Origin: Actibacterium sp. MT2.3-13A
GTDB taxonomy: Bacteria > Pseudomonadota > Alphaproteobacteria > Rhodobacterales > Rhodobacteraceae
NCBI RefSeq assembly: GCF_018139985.1
Contig: NZ_JAGSOU010000001.1
Span: 1 to 64,000, forward strand
Length of the DNA stretch: 64,000 nt
Reading direction: 5' to 3'
Below the pieces are notes generated by a model. That model did no database searches and had not been told where the DNA came from. It worked only from the letters and a program-made list of their open reading frames with translations. This document shows positions 8,675 through 18,093 of this stretch, piece after piece (the first letter of the stretch is position 1; every line of letters begins with the position of its first letter). The position numbers and the translations under genes were made by a program.

Positions 8675-9090
8675 TCCAGCAACGCGGGGTCGTAGGCCAC
8701 CAGCTCCACCGTGTTGCCCTCCGGGTCCTCGGTGAAGATGCCGCGCCAGCCGACCCAGCCGAAGATTTCCAGGCGATAGGGCTGGCCGATCTTGTCGTAC
8801 CAGTCCATCACCGCCTGTTGTTCGTCGTAAGGCAGCGACAGGGCGATGTGATGCAGCGACGAGCCCGCGCCGGTCGCGGGGGCGGTGTCGTGACGGAACA
8901 GCGCCAGAACCGTGGTATGCCCGCCAAAGCCGGGCGCGATACGGAAAAACATGATGTCATCGCTGCGGTTGCCAGACAGGCGTTCCAGCCCGATGACCTC
9001 TTCATAGAAGCGGGCCATGGCCTCCATGTCGGCGCAGCGGATGGCGATTTCGCCAAGGGCGCGCGGGCGGAAAGGTGGGGTGTCGCTCAT
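8653..9090 (-). CDS. VOC (glyoxalase/bleomycin-resistance fold) family protein
   Basis: About 145 residues from the start MSDTPPF. The pattern IAIRCADMEAMARFYEEVIGLER at the N-terminus, SSLHHIALSL in the middle and FTEDPEGNTVELVAYD at the end is that of a single VOC module with metal-ligand-like His and Glu. The substrate is unknown. In-frame ATGs at 9099 and 9126 are also possible starts. It converges on and overlaps yaaA by 22 bp. Confidence 0.8.
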   Translation of the reverse strand: MSDTPPFRPRALGEIAIRCADMEAMARFYEEVIGLERLSGNRSDDIMFFRIAPGFGGHTTVLALFRHDTAPATGAGSSLHHIALSLPYDEQQAVMDWYDKIGQPYRLEIFGWVGWRGIFTEDPEGNTVELVAYDPALLDQAAAST

Positions 9091-9230
9091 GCCCGGCATC
9101 CTGAACCCGGATTGGAACGGTGGCAAGAGGCGTCTCTGCGCGGGTCATTCGCGCGGGCCGGGAATCGTTGGAAATGGGCGCGCCCGTGTGCGAGAGTCGC
9201 GGCATTACCACCCCCCCGGGAGAATTTTCG

Positions 9231-12200
9231 ATGCTGCGTATTGTTTTTGCCGCTCTGGCCGTATTGTCCGTTTTCTCCGGCCCCGCCCTGGCGCAGGACG
9301 GCCCCGTGCCCGACCGGCGCATCGCGATCTCGCGCAACGTCGATTTTCCCGGCGGCGACATCCGCGCCATCTTCGACACCAATTTCGAGGCCTGCGCCCG
9401 CGCCTGCCTGAGCGACGCCAGCTGCACCGCCTTCACCTTCAACGCCCGCTCCAACAGTTGCTTCCCCAAGACCGCCGCTGGCGCGCGCAGTCCCTATGAG
9501 GGGGCGCTCTCGGCCGTCGTGCTGCCGACCGGCGCGCGGGTGCTGGCCGCGGCCGCCGTCCGCCGGGCCGAGTTGGCGTTCCTGAGCGACTGGGACATCG
9601 AAAACGCCCGCGAACAGGCCGAAGGACTGGCCAACCGCCATTACGTCAACGACTGGACGGCCGAGGCGCTGCTGAACGGCGCGCGCGAGGCCCGCGCGCA
9701 GGGCAACCTCGTGGACGCGATGAAATTCGCAGGCTCCGCCCTGACGCTGACCGACGCGGCCGACCAGTGGGTCGATTACGCCGACCTCTTGCTGTCGATC
9801 CGCACCGACGACCGCAACCAGGCGCGCGCCTATCGCGGGCGGGCGCTGCTGGCGGCGATCAACGGCTACCTCCGGGCCGAGGGCGCGGCGCTGCGCGCCA
9901 CCGCGCTGGGCGTCATGGCCCGCGCGCTGGAGGCCAATGACCGCGGCCGCGACATGATCCCCGCGCTGCGCCTGGCGCAGCAGCTTTCCCCGCGCGACGA
10001 CCTGGCCGCGCTGCTGGAGGACGCCATCGGCAAATACGGCTTCCGCATCGCCGAGCACGAGGTCGAAAGCGACGCCGCGGCCCCCCGCATCTGCGCCGTC
10101 TTCACCGAGGATCTGGTCAAGGCCGGGGTCGATTACGCGCCCTATGTGCGCCTGCCCGAACCGGGGCTGAGCGTCGCCCACGAAGGCCGCCAGCTCTGCA
10201 TCGAGGGGGTGGCGCATGGCCAGCGTTACCGCGTGACCTTCCGCGCGGGGCTGCCGGCGGCCAGCGGCGAGACGCTGGCCCGCGACGTCACCCTGACCCA
10301 GTATGTGCGCGACCGCGCGCCCTCGGTCCGCTTCCCCGGCCGGGCCTATGTGCTGCCGAAAACCGGCGAGGCGGCGCTGCCGGTGGTCACCGTGAACACC
10401 GGCAAGGTGGCGCTGGTGCTGCGCCGGGTGTCCGAGCGCAACCTGCTGCGCGCCTTCCAGGACAATTATTTCGGCCGCCCCCTCTCGGTCTGGGAGGCCG
10501 GCGATTTCGAGGGCGCGGTGGCCGAGGAGATCTGGACAGGCACCGGCGAGACCGGGATGGAGCTGAACCGCGACGTCACCACCCGCCTGCCCATGGGCGG
10601 GATCATCGGCGACCTGCCCGCCGGGATCTACGCGCTCGAGGCCCGCGTGCCCGGCGCGGACCCCTACGAGAACGCCGCCGCGATGCAGTGGTTCGTGGTC
10701 AGCGACCTCGGGTTGGCCACGCTGTCGGGGACGGACGGGCTGCATGTCTTCGTCCGCTCGCTGGCCACGGCGGGGGTGAAAGAGGGCGTCACGGTCACGC
10801 TGCTCTCCACCGCCAACCGGGTGCTGGGCGAGGCGGTGACCGATGCCGACGGCTACGCCCATTTCGCCCCTGGCCTGACCCGGGGCAGCGGCGGCGCGGC
10901 GCCGGCGCTGATCACCGCGCAGGAGGGGGAGGGCGACATCGCCTTCCTGTCGCTGACCGACCCGGCCTTCGACCTGTCGGACCGCGGCGTCGAGGGGCGC
11001 GAGCCCGCGGGGCCCATCGACGTGTTCCTGGCCACCGACCGCGGCGCCTATCGCGCGGGCGAGACGGTGCATGCCACCGCCCTGACCCGCGACGCGCAGG
11101 CCGCAGCCATCGCCGGCCTGCCGCTCACCGCGATCCTGACCCGGCCCGACGGGCTGGAATACAGCCGCCACCTGTCGCAGGGCGGCACCGCGGGCGGCCA
11201 TGTCTTCGACCTGGCGCTCGGCGCGGCGGCGCCCAGGGGCACTTGGACGCTGGCCCTGCATGCCGACCCCGACGCCGCGCCGCTGGCGAGCCAGAGCTTC
11301 CTGGTCGAGGATTTCCTGCCTGAGCGCATCGATTTCGACCTCGCCCTGCCCGACGGCCCGATCCGTCCCACCGACCGGCCCGAACTGCGCCTCGAGGCGC
11401 GCTACCTGTTCGGCGCGCCGGCGGGCAACCTGGCCGTTGAGGGCGAGGTGGTGCTGGCCCCCGCCGACACGCTCGACGCCTGGCCCGGCTACCGCTTCGG
11501 GCTGCATGACGAATACATCGGCGCGCGGCTCAGCGTGCTCGACGAGGGGCTGCGCACCGACGCGGCCGGGCGGCTCGTCACCGCCATCACATTTCCCGAG
11601 ACCGAGGTCTCGACCCGGCCGCTAGAGGCGCGGCTCAGCGTGCGCGTCTCCGAAGGCTCCGGCCGCCCGGTGGAGCGCCGCCTGACCCGCCGCCTGACGC
11701 CCGCCGGCGCGATGATCGGCCTCAAGCCGCGTTTCGACGGCGTGGCGCCCGAGGGCAGCGAGGCCGGGTTCGACGTGATCGGGATCGGCGCCGACGAAGC
11801 GCCGGCGCCGATGCGCGTGAAATGGACGCTCAGCCGCGTGACCACCCGCTACCAGTGGTATCAGCTCTACGGCGGCTGGAACTGGGAGCCGGTGACCACC
11901 CGCGCCCGCGTCGCCGGCGGCGAGGCGACGATGGAGGGCGGGCGGCTGGCGCTGTCGGCCCCGGTGGACTGGGGCGAATACGAGCTGACGGTCGAACGGA
12001 TCGACGGTCAATACGCCGATGCCTCGCTGGCGTTCCACGCCGGCTGGTATGCGCCCGCCGACGCGACCGAGACGCCGGACACGCTGGAGCTGTCGCTGGA
12101 CAAACCCGCCTATCTCCCCGGCGAGACCGCCACCCTGCGGATCGTGCCGCGCTACGCGGGCAAGGCGCTGGTCACGGTGATGTCGAACCACCTGATCGCC

Positions 12201-14675
12201 ATGCGGCCGGTCGATCTGGCCGAGGGCGAGAACATCGTCACCCTGCCGGTGACCGATGAGTGGGGCGCGGGCGCCTATGTCAGCGCCACGCTGATCCGCC
12301 CGATGGACGCGCCCGCGGGCCGCAATCCGGCGCGCGCGCTGGGACTGGCCTACGCGCAGGTCGATCCCGGCGCGCGTCAGCTCAGCGCCGCCTTCGACGT
12401 GGCCGAGGAGGCCGCCCCGCGCGCCCCGCTGGAGGTGGCGCTGAGGGTCGATGGCGTGACGCCCGGCGAGAAGGCCTATGCCACCATCGCCGCGGTGGAT
12501 GTGGGCATCCTGAACCTGACGGGTTTCGACAGCCCCGATCCCTCGGGCCATTATTTCGGCCAGCGCAAGCTGGGCGTGGGGATGCGCGACCTTTACGGCC
12601 GGCTGATCGACGGGATGACGGGCGTGATGGGCGCGGTGCGCTCGGGCGGCGACGCGGGCGCGCAGATGCGGACGCAGGCCCCGCCCCCGACGGAGGAACT
12701 GGTCGCCTATTTCTCCGGCCCCGTCACCGTGGGCGCCGACGGCTATGCGCGCGCCTCATTCGACCTGCCCGCCTTCAACGGCACGGTGCGGCTGATGGGG
12801 GTGGCCTGGTCGAAGACCGGCGTGGGGCAGGCCGAGGCGGAGGTTCTGGTGCGCGACCCGGTGGTGGTGACGGCCAGCCTGCCGCGCTTCCTCGCGCCGG
12901 GCGACCGTTCGCGCCTTCTGCTGGAGATCGTGCACGCCACCGGGCCTGCCGGCCGGATGGGGCTGGATGTCGCGGCCGAGGGCGTGACGCTCGATGCCGC
13001 GGCCATCCCCTCGGGGGTGACGCTGACCGAGCAGAGCAAGGCCACGCTGTCGATCCCGGTGACGGCGGACGAGACCGGCGTCCAGACCCTGCGCGTGGCG
13101 CTGACCACGCCCGACGGGCGGGTGCTGACCAAGGAACTGAGCCTGCCGGTCCAGGTCAACGACCCCGAAACCACGCGCAGCAGCCGCTTCACGCTTGGCG
13201 CCGGGCAGAGCTTCAGCTTCGGCGCCGATGTCTTCGCCGGGCTGCTCCCCGGCACGGGCCAGGCGACGCTGGCCATCGGCCCGCTCGCGCGGCTCGACGC
13301 GCCGGGCCTGCTGCGGATGCTCGACACCTATCCCTATGGCTGCACCGAGCAGATCACCTCGCAAGCGATGCCGCTGCTCTATCTGTCCTCGGTGGCCGAG
13401 GCGATGGGGCTGGCCAGCCGCGACACCACGCGCGAGCGCATCGCGCAATCCATCGACGCGGTGCTGGCGAACCAGTCGGCGGGCGGCGCCTTTGGCCTGT
13501 GGCACCCGGATTCGGGGGATTTCTGGCTGGATGCCTATGTCACCGATTTCCTCAGCCGGGCGCGTGCCGAAGGGGCGGACGTGCCTCAGACGGGGTTCCG
13601 CCTGGCGATGGACAACCTGCGCAACAGGGTAAACTACGCCCCCGATTTCGACGAGGGCGGCGAGGATATCGCCTATGCGCTGATGGTGCTGGCGCGCGAA
13701 GGCGCGGCGGCGATCAGCGACCTGCGCTATTACGCCGACGTCAAGGCGGACGCCTTCGCCACGCCGCTGGCCAAGGCGCAGCTGGGCGCGGCGCTGGCCT
13801 CCTATGGCGACCAGACCCGCGCCGACGCGATGTTCGCCCGCGCCGCCCGGCAGATGGCGGCCGAGATCGCCGGCGGCGAGCCCGCGCTGTGGCGCGCCGA
13901 TTACGGCACCGCGCGGCGCGACGCGGCGGCGGTGCTGACGCTGGCCGCCGAGGCCGGCAGCGCGGCGGTCGATCGCGAAAGCCTCGCGGCCTATGCCGCG
14001 GGCGGGCCGCAGGCGCGCTCCACCCAGGAGGCGATGTGGACGCTGATGGCCGCCAACGCGCTGATCGACCGCGCGGGCGCGGCGGGCTTCACTATCGACG
14101 GGGCGCCGGCCACCGGGCCGCTGGTGCGGATGCTGGAGGACGACGCCGCGGTGCCGGTGGCGTTCCGGAACGGCAGCGGGCGCGACGCGCAGCTGACGCT
14201 GACCACCTTCGGCGTGCCGGCGCAGCCCGAACCCGCGGGCGGGCGCGACTACGCGATCAGCCGCAGCTACTACACGCTGGAGGGGCACCCGGTTGACCCC
14301 TCCACCGTCGCCGCCGGCACCCGGCTGGTCACGGCGCTGCGGATCGACCCCTTCACCGATACCGAAGCGCGGCTGATGGTCAGCGACCCGCTGCCCGCGG
14401 GGTTCGAGATCGACAACCCCAGCCTTTTGCGCGGCGGCGACATCCGGGCGCTCGACTGGCTGGAGCCCTTTGACGGCGCCAACCGGACCGAGTTCCGGCA
14501 GGACCGCTTCCTCGCCGCGCTGGACTGGGGACAGGCCGAGCCGTTCACGCTGGCCTATATCGTGCGCGCCACCGCGCCGGGCAGCTATCACCACCCGGCG
14601 GCCTCGGTCGAGGACATGTATCGCCCCGACCGCCGCGCCTGGACCGACGCCGGTCGGGTGACCGTCACCGAATGA
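9231..14675 (+). CDS. Bacterial alpha-2-macroglobulin with N-terminal PAN domain
   Basis: 1814 residues. A signal peptide (about residues 1-21, ending ALAQD) precedes a Cys-rich PAN/apple module (Cys pattern in residues 50-85). MG-type beta-sandwich domains follow, and then the thioester site CTEQ at about 1371-1374 in the context YPYGCTEQITSQAMPLLYL. Bacterial A2Ms of this YfhM-like group are periplasmic, trap proteases covalently through the Cys-Gln thioester, and are usually paired with PBP1C as envelope-breach defence. Here pbpC overlaps the last 4 bp. The ATG at 9231 gives a good signal peptide; an earlier in-frame ATG would put a 37-residue extension before it. Confidence 0.92.
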   Translation: MLRIVFAALAVLSVFSGPALAQDGPVPDRRIAISRNVDFPGGDIRAIFDTNFEACARACLSDASCTAFTFNARSNSCFPKTAAGARSPYEGALSAVVLPTGARVLAAAAVRRAELAFLSDWDIENAREQAEGLANRHYVNDWTAEALLNGAREARAQGNLVDAMKFAGSALTLTDAADQWVDYADLLLSIRTDDRNQARAYRGRALLAAINGYLRAEGAALRATALGVMARALEANDRGRDMIPALRLAQQLSPRDDLAALLEDAIGKYGFRIAEHEVESDAAAPRICAVFTEDLVKAGVDYAPYVRLPEPGLSVAHEGRQLCIEGVAHGQRYRVTFRAGLPAASGETLARDVTLTQYVRDRAPSVRFPGRAYVLPKTGEAALPVVTVNTGKVALVLRRVSERNLLRAFQDNYFGRPLSVWEAGDFEGAVAEEIWTGTGETGMELNRDVTTRLPMGGIIGDLPAGIYALEARVPGADPYENAAAMQWFVVSDLGLATLSGTDGLHVFVRSLATAGVKEGVTVTLLSTANRVLGEAVTDADGYAHFAPGLTRGSGGAAPALITAQEGEGDIAFLSLTDPAFDLSDRGVEGREPAGPIDVFLATDRGAYRAGETVHATALTRDAQAAAIAGLPLTAILTRPDGLEYSRHLSQGGTAGGHVFDLALGAAAPRGTWTLALHADPDAAPLASQSFLVEDFLPERIDFDLALPDGPIRPTDRPELRLEARYLFGAPAGNLAVEGEVVLAPADTLDAWPGYRFGLHDEYIGARLSVLDEGLRTDAAGRLVTAITFPETEVSTRPLEARLSVRVSEGSGRPVERRLTRRLTPAGAMIGLKPRFDGVAPEGSEAGFDVIGIGADEAPAPMRVKWTLSRVTTRYQWYQLYGGWNWEPVTTRARVAGGEATMEGGRLALSAPVDWGEYELTVERIDGQYADASLAFHAGWYAPADATETPDTLELSLDKPAYLPGETATLRIVPRYAGKALVTVMSNHLIAMRPVDLAEGENIVTLPVTDEWGAGAYVSATLIRPMDAPAGRNPARALGLAYAQVDPGARQLSAAFDVAEEAAPRAPLEVALRVDGVTPGEKAYATIAAVDVGILNLTGFDSPDPSGHYFGQRKLGVGMRDLYGRLIDGMTGVMGAVRSGGDAGAQMRTQAPPPTEELVAYFSGPVTVGADGYARASFDLPAFNGTVRLMGVAWSKTGVGQAEAEVLVRDPVVVTASLPRFLAPGDRSRLLLEIVHATGPAGRMGLDVAAEGVTLDAAAIPSGVTLTEQSKATLSIPVTADETGVQTLRVALTTPDGRVLTKELSLPVQVNDPETTRSSRFTLGAGQSFSFGADVFAGLLPGTGQATLAIGPLARLDAPGLLRMLDTYPYGCTEQITSQAMPLLYLSSVAEAMGLASRDTTRERIAQSIDAVLANQSAGGAFGLWHPDSGDFWLDAYVTDFLSRARAEGADVPQTGFRLAMDNLRNRVNYAPDFDEGGEDIAYALMVLAREGAAAISDLRYYADVKADAFATPLAKAQLGAALASYGDQTRADAMFARAARQMAAEIAGGEPALWRADYGTARRDAAAVLTLAAEAGSAAVDRESLAAYAAGGPQARSTQEAMWTLMAANALIDRAGAAGFTIDGAPATGPLVRMLEDDAAVPVAFRNGSGRDAQLTLTTFGVPAQPEPAGGRDYAISRSYYTLEGHPVDPSTVAAGTRLVTALRIDPFTDTEARLMVSDPLPAGFEIDNPSLLRGGDIRALDWLEPFDGANRTEFRQDRFLAALDWGQAEPFTLAYIVRATAPGSYHHPAASVEDMYRPDRRAWTDAGRVTVTE

Positions 14676-16714
14676 GGGCGCGCGCCCTTTTTCTGGCGGT
14701 GGGGCTGCTTTACGCCGCCGCCGCGGCGCGCGACCGCTTCGACGCCTGGATCGAGGCGACAGCGTTCCCGCCGCTGATCGCCGAAACCTCCACCGAGGTT
14801 CTCGCGCGCGACGGCGCGCTCTTGCGCGCCTATACGGTGGCCGACGGGCGCTGGCGGCTGGCGGTCAGCCTCGATGCCGTCGAACCGCTCTATCTGCGCA
14901 TGCTGATCGCCTATGAGGACAAGCGGTTTTTCAGCCACCCCGGCGTGGATGCGCTGGCCCTCACGCGGGCCGTGGCGCAGGCGGCGTGGAACGGGCGGAT
15001 CGTCTCGGGCGGCTCGACCCTGACCATGCAGGTGGCGCGCCTGCTGGAGGACAGCGGCACCGGCCAGTGGAAGGGCAAGATCCGGCAGGCCCGCCTGGCG
15101 CTGGCGCTGGAGCGGGAGTTGAGCAAGCAGCAGATCCTGGCCCTCTATCTCAACCGCGCGCCCTTCGGCGGCAACCTCGAAGGCGTGCGCGCCGCCACCC
15201 GCGCCTATTTCGGCAAGGAGCCCGCCCGCCTGACCCCGGCCGAGGCCGCGCTGCTGGTCGCCCTGCCCCAGGCCCCCACCGCGCGCCGTCCCGACCGATA
15301 CCCCGACCGCGCCGCGCGGGGCCGCGACCGGGTGCTGGAACGGATGGAACGCGCGGGCGTTCTGAGCGGCGCACAGGCACAGAGCGCCCGGCGCGCGCCG
15401 GTGCCGCGCGCGCGCCACCCTTTCCCCGCGCTGGCGCCGCATATGGCCGACCGCGCCCTGGCCGCGAACCCCACCGCGCCGCTGCACCGGCTGACGATCG
15501 ACGCCACGCTCCAGGCCCAGCTGGAGGCGCTGGCCGCCCGCGCCGTGCTGGGGCGGGGCGCGGCGCTGTCGGCGGCGATCCTCGTCGCCGATCACCGCAG
15601 CGGCGAGATCCTGGCCTCGGTCGGCGCGCCCGATTTCACCGACAGCGCGCGGCGCGGTTATGTGGACATGACGCAGGCGCCGCGCTCGCCCGGATCGACG
15701 CTGAAGCCGCTGGTCTATGGCCTGGCCTTCGACGAGGGGCTCGCGCATCCCGAAACGCTGATCGAGGATCGGCCCACCGCCTTCGGCCAATACCGCCCCG
15801 TCAATTTCGACGGGCAGTATCGCGGCACGATCCGCCTGCGCGAGGCGTTGCAGCAATCGCTGAACATTCCCGTCGTCGCGCTGACCGAGGCGCTGGGCCC
15901 GGCCCGGCTGATGGCCCATCTGCGGCGCGCGGGCATGACGCCGGAACTGCCCGGCGACACCCCGGGCCTCGCCGTCGCGCTGGGCGGGCTCGGCGTCACG
16001 CTGGAGGACCTCGCGCGCCTCTATGCCGCGCTTGCCAACGGCGGCCGGCCGGTGCCGCTCAGCTGGCGGGCCGATGCCACGCCCGGCGCGCCGGGCCCGC
16101 GCGTGCTGTCACCCGAGGCCGCCTGGCAGGTCGCCGACATCCTGCGCGGCACCCCCGCGCCGCCCGCCGCGCCGCAGGGCGTTCTGGCGTTCAAGACCGG
16201 CACCTCCTACGGCCACCGCGACGCCTGGGCGGTGGGCTTCGACGGCGCGCATGTGGTTGCGGTGTGGATGGGCCGCGCCGATGGCACGCCGGTGCCCGGC
16301 GCCTTCGGCGGGGAACTGGCCGCGCCGGTGCTGTTCGAGGCTTTCGCCCGGCTCAAGCCGCGGCCGGTTCCCCTGCCCCCGCCGCCGCCCGCGGTGCTGC
16401 TGGTGTCCAACGCGGAACTGCCGCAACCCCTGCGCCGCTTCCGCCCGCGCGACGCGGTGTTTGCGCCCATGCCCGGGGGGCCTGAACTGGCCTTTCCGCC
16501 CGATGGGGCCGAAATGGCGCTGGAGGGCAGCGATCTGGTGGTTAAGCTGCGCGACGGCACACCGCCCTTCACCCTGCTCCTCGACGGCAGGCCCGCGCTG
16601 ACCGGCCTGCGCGAGCGCGAGGTCACCTTGCCCGCGCCGGGGCCGGGTTTCGTTACCCTTTTGGTGATCGACGCCAACGGGCTGGCGGCGCGGGCGCGGA
16701 TCAGGCTGCGGTGA
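14672..16714 (+). CDS. pbpC: Penicillin-binding protein 1C (bifunctional glycosyltransferase/transpeptidase)
   Basis: 680 residues with an N-terminal hydrophobic anchor. The glycosyltransferase catalytic region YEDKRFFSHPGVD (Glu82) is followed by GGSTLTMQVARLL. The transpeptidase domain has SPGSTLKP (Ser342, Lys345), SLN near residue 396 and KTGTS at about 508. A C-terminal beta domain typical of PBP1C (about residues 600-680) follows. The start codon overlaps the alpha-2-macroglobulin stop (ATGA), so the pair is translationally coupled. Proposed role is local peptidoglycan repair at sites guarded by the macroglobulin. Confidence 0.95.
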   Translation: MRARALFLAVGLLYAAAAARDRFDAWIEATAFPPLIAETSTEVLARDGALLRAYTVADGRWRLAVSLDAVEPLYLRMLIAYEDKRFFSHPGVDALALTRAVAQAAWNGRIVSGGSTLTMQVARLLEDSGTGQWKGKIRQARLALALERELSKQQILALYLNRAPFGGNLEGVRAATRAYFGKEPARLTPAEAALLVALPQAPTARRPDRYPDRAARGRDRVLERMERAGVLSGAQAQSARRAPVPRARHPFPALAPHMADRALAANPTAPLHRLTIDATLQAQLEALAARAVLGRGAALSAAILVADHRSGEILASVGAPDFTDSARRGYVDMTQAPRSPGSTLKPLVYGLAFDEGLAHPETLIEDRPTAFGQYRPVNFDGQYRGTIRLREALQQSLNIPVVALTEALGPARLMAHLRRAGMTPELPGDTPGLAVALGGLGVTLEDLARLYAALANGGRPVPLSWRADATPGAPGPRVLSPEAAWQVADILRGTPAPPAAPQGVLAFKTGTSYGHRDAWAVGFDGAHVVAVWMGRADGTPVPGAFGGELAAPVLFEAFARLKPRPVPLPPPPPAVLLVSNAELPQPLRRFRPRDAVFAPMPGGPELAFPPDGAEMALEGSDLVVKLRDGTPPFTLLLDGRPALTGLREREVTLPAPGPGFVTLLVIDANGLAARARIRLR

Positions 16715-16771
16715 TGTGGCGATTGGTCAGCGTCTGGCCCGGCGGTCATGCCGGGCCCAAGCGCCACCGCC

Positions 16772-17947
16772 TCAGATCCGCTCGATCGCCAGCGCGATGC
16801 CCTGCCCACCGCCGATGCACATGGTGATCAGGCCGCGCCGGCCGCCGGTGCGCTCCAGCTCATACATTGCCTTGACGGTGAGGATCGCACCGGTCGCACC
16901 CACCGGATGGCCCAGCGCGATGGCGCCGCCGTTGGGGTTGACCCTGGCCGGGTCGAGCCCCAGCGCGCGGTTCACCGCGATGGCCTGGGCGGCGAAGGCC
17001 TCGTTCGATTCGACCACGTCGAAATCGCCGGCCTTGAGCCCGGTGCGCGCCAGCAGCGCCTCCACCGCCGGGATCGGGCCGATCCCCATCACCTCGGGGC
17101 GCACGCCGGCATGGGCGTAGCCGATGACGCGCGCGCGCGGGGTCAGACCGGCGGCATCGGCCGCCTCGGCGCGGGCGAGCACCAGCGCGGCGGCGCCATC
17201 ATTGATGCCGCTGGCATTGCCCGCGGTCACCGTCCCGTCCTTCTGGAAGACCGGGCGCAGGCCGGCCAGCGCCTCGACCGTGGTGGCCTTGGGGTGCTCG
17301 TCGGTGTCGAAGGCGACCGTGTCGCGCTTCACCTTCACCTCGACGGGAACGATCTGGTCCTTGAAGCGGCCTTCGGCGATGGCGCGCGCCGCGCGCACCT
17401 GGCTTTCCAGCGCGAAGGCGTCCTGATCGGCGCGGCTGATACCGTGCCCGGCCGCCACGTTCTCGGCGGTGACGCCCATGTGGCCGGTGCCGAAGGGGCA
17501 GCTCAGCGCGCCCAGCATCATGTCCTGCGCGCCTGCGTCGCCCATCTTCTGGCCCCAGCGGGCGGCGGGCAGGATGTAGGGCGAGCGGCTCATGCATTCG
17601 GCGCCGCCCGCCAGGCCGAAATCGGCATCGCCCAGCATCAGCGACTGCACCACCGACACGATCGCCTGCGCACCCGAACCGCAGAGCCGGTTGACATTCA
17701 TCGCCGGCGCGCCCTCAGGCACGCCCGCCTGCATGGCGGCGACGCGCGACAGATACATGTCGCGCGGCTCGGTGTTGATGATATGGCCGAAGGCGACATG
17801 GCCGATCCGCGCGCCCTCGACCCCCGCGCGCTCCAGCGCGGCGCGGGCGGCGACGGTGCCCAGCTCGATCGGCGGGGTGCCGGCGAGCGACCCGCCGAAG
17901 GTGCCGATGGCGGTGCGCGCGCCGGAAAGGATGACGATATCGCTCAT
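16772..17947 (-). CDS. Acetyl-CoA C-acyltransferase (thiolase)
   Basis: 391 residues starting MSDIVILSGARTAIGTFGG. The thiolase catalytic Cys is Cys89 in NRLCGSGAQAIVS. The C-terminal signatures GGAIALGHPVGATG (His) and CIGGGQGIA (second Cys) are intact. It condenses or cleaves acyl-CoA in beta-oxidation or polyhydroxyalkanoate precursor synthesis. No phaB or other fatty-acid gene is adjacent, so the pathway is not fixed by context. Start placed at 17947 with GGAGG-like sequence upstream, rather than 31 residues earlier. Confidence 0.92.
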   Translation of the reverse strand: MSDIVILSGARTAIGTFGGSLAGTPPIELGTVAARAALERAGVEGARIGHVAFGHIINTEPRDMYLSRVAAMQAGVPEGAPAMNVNRLCGSGAQAIVSVVQSLMLGDADFGLAGGAECMSRSPYILPAARWGQKMGDAGAQDMMLGALSCPFGTGHMGVTAENVAAGHGISRADQDAFALESQVRAARAIAEGRFKDQIVPVEVKVKRDTVAFDTDEHPKATTVEALAGLRPVFQKDGTVTAGNASGINDGAAALVLARAEAADAAGLTPRARVIGYAHAGVRPEVMGIGPIPAVEALLARTGLKAGDFDVVESNEAFAAQAIAVNRALGLDPARVNPNGGAIALGHPVGATGAILTVKAMYELERTGGRRGLITMCIGGGQGIALAIERI

Positions 17948-18093
17948 GGGGGCCTCCCGATTGTCCCGTTGTCTGGCGCGCAGCCTAATCGGCGCGAACG
18001 GCGCGGCACAGGAAAACGTCACGTCGCACAGCGCCCGCAAAGCGGCTGTGCAAGCCCCCGCAACTGTGTATCCTGCCCGCGAAGGAGGCCAGG

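Noticed and set aside
12756-14594. 612-codon open frame antisense to the alpha-2-macroglobulin
   Set aside because: A GC-bias shadow: Arg/Gly/His-rich, no domain, lying entirely opposite a gene with clear family features. The same applies to long antisense frames opposite rnr, ctpA/envC, gpmI and serA.
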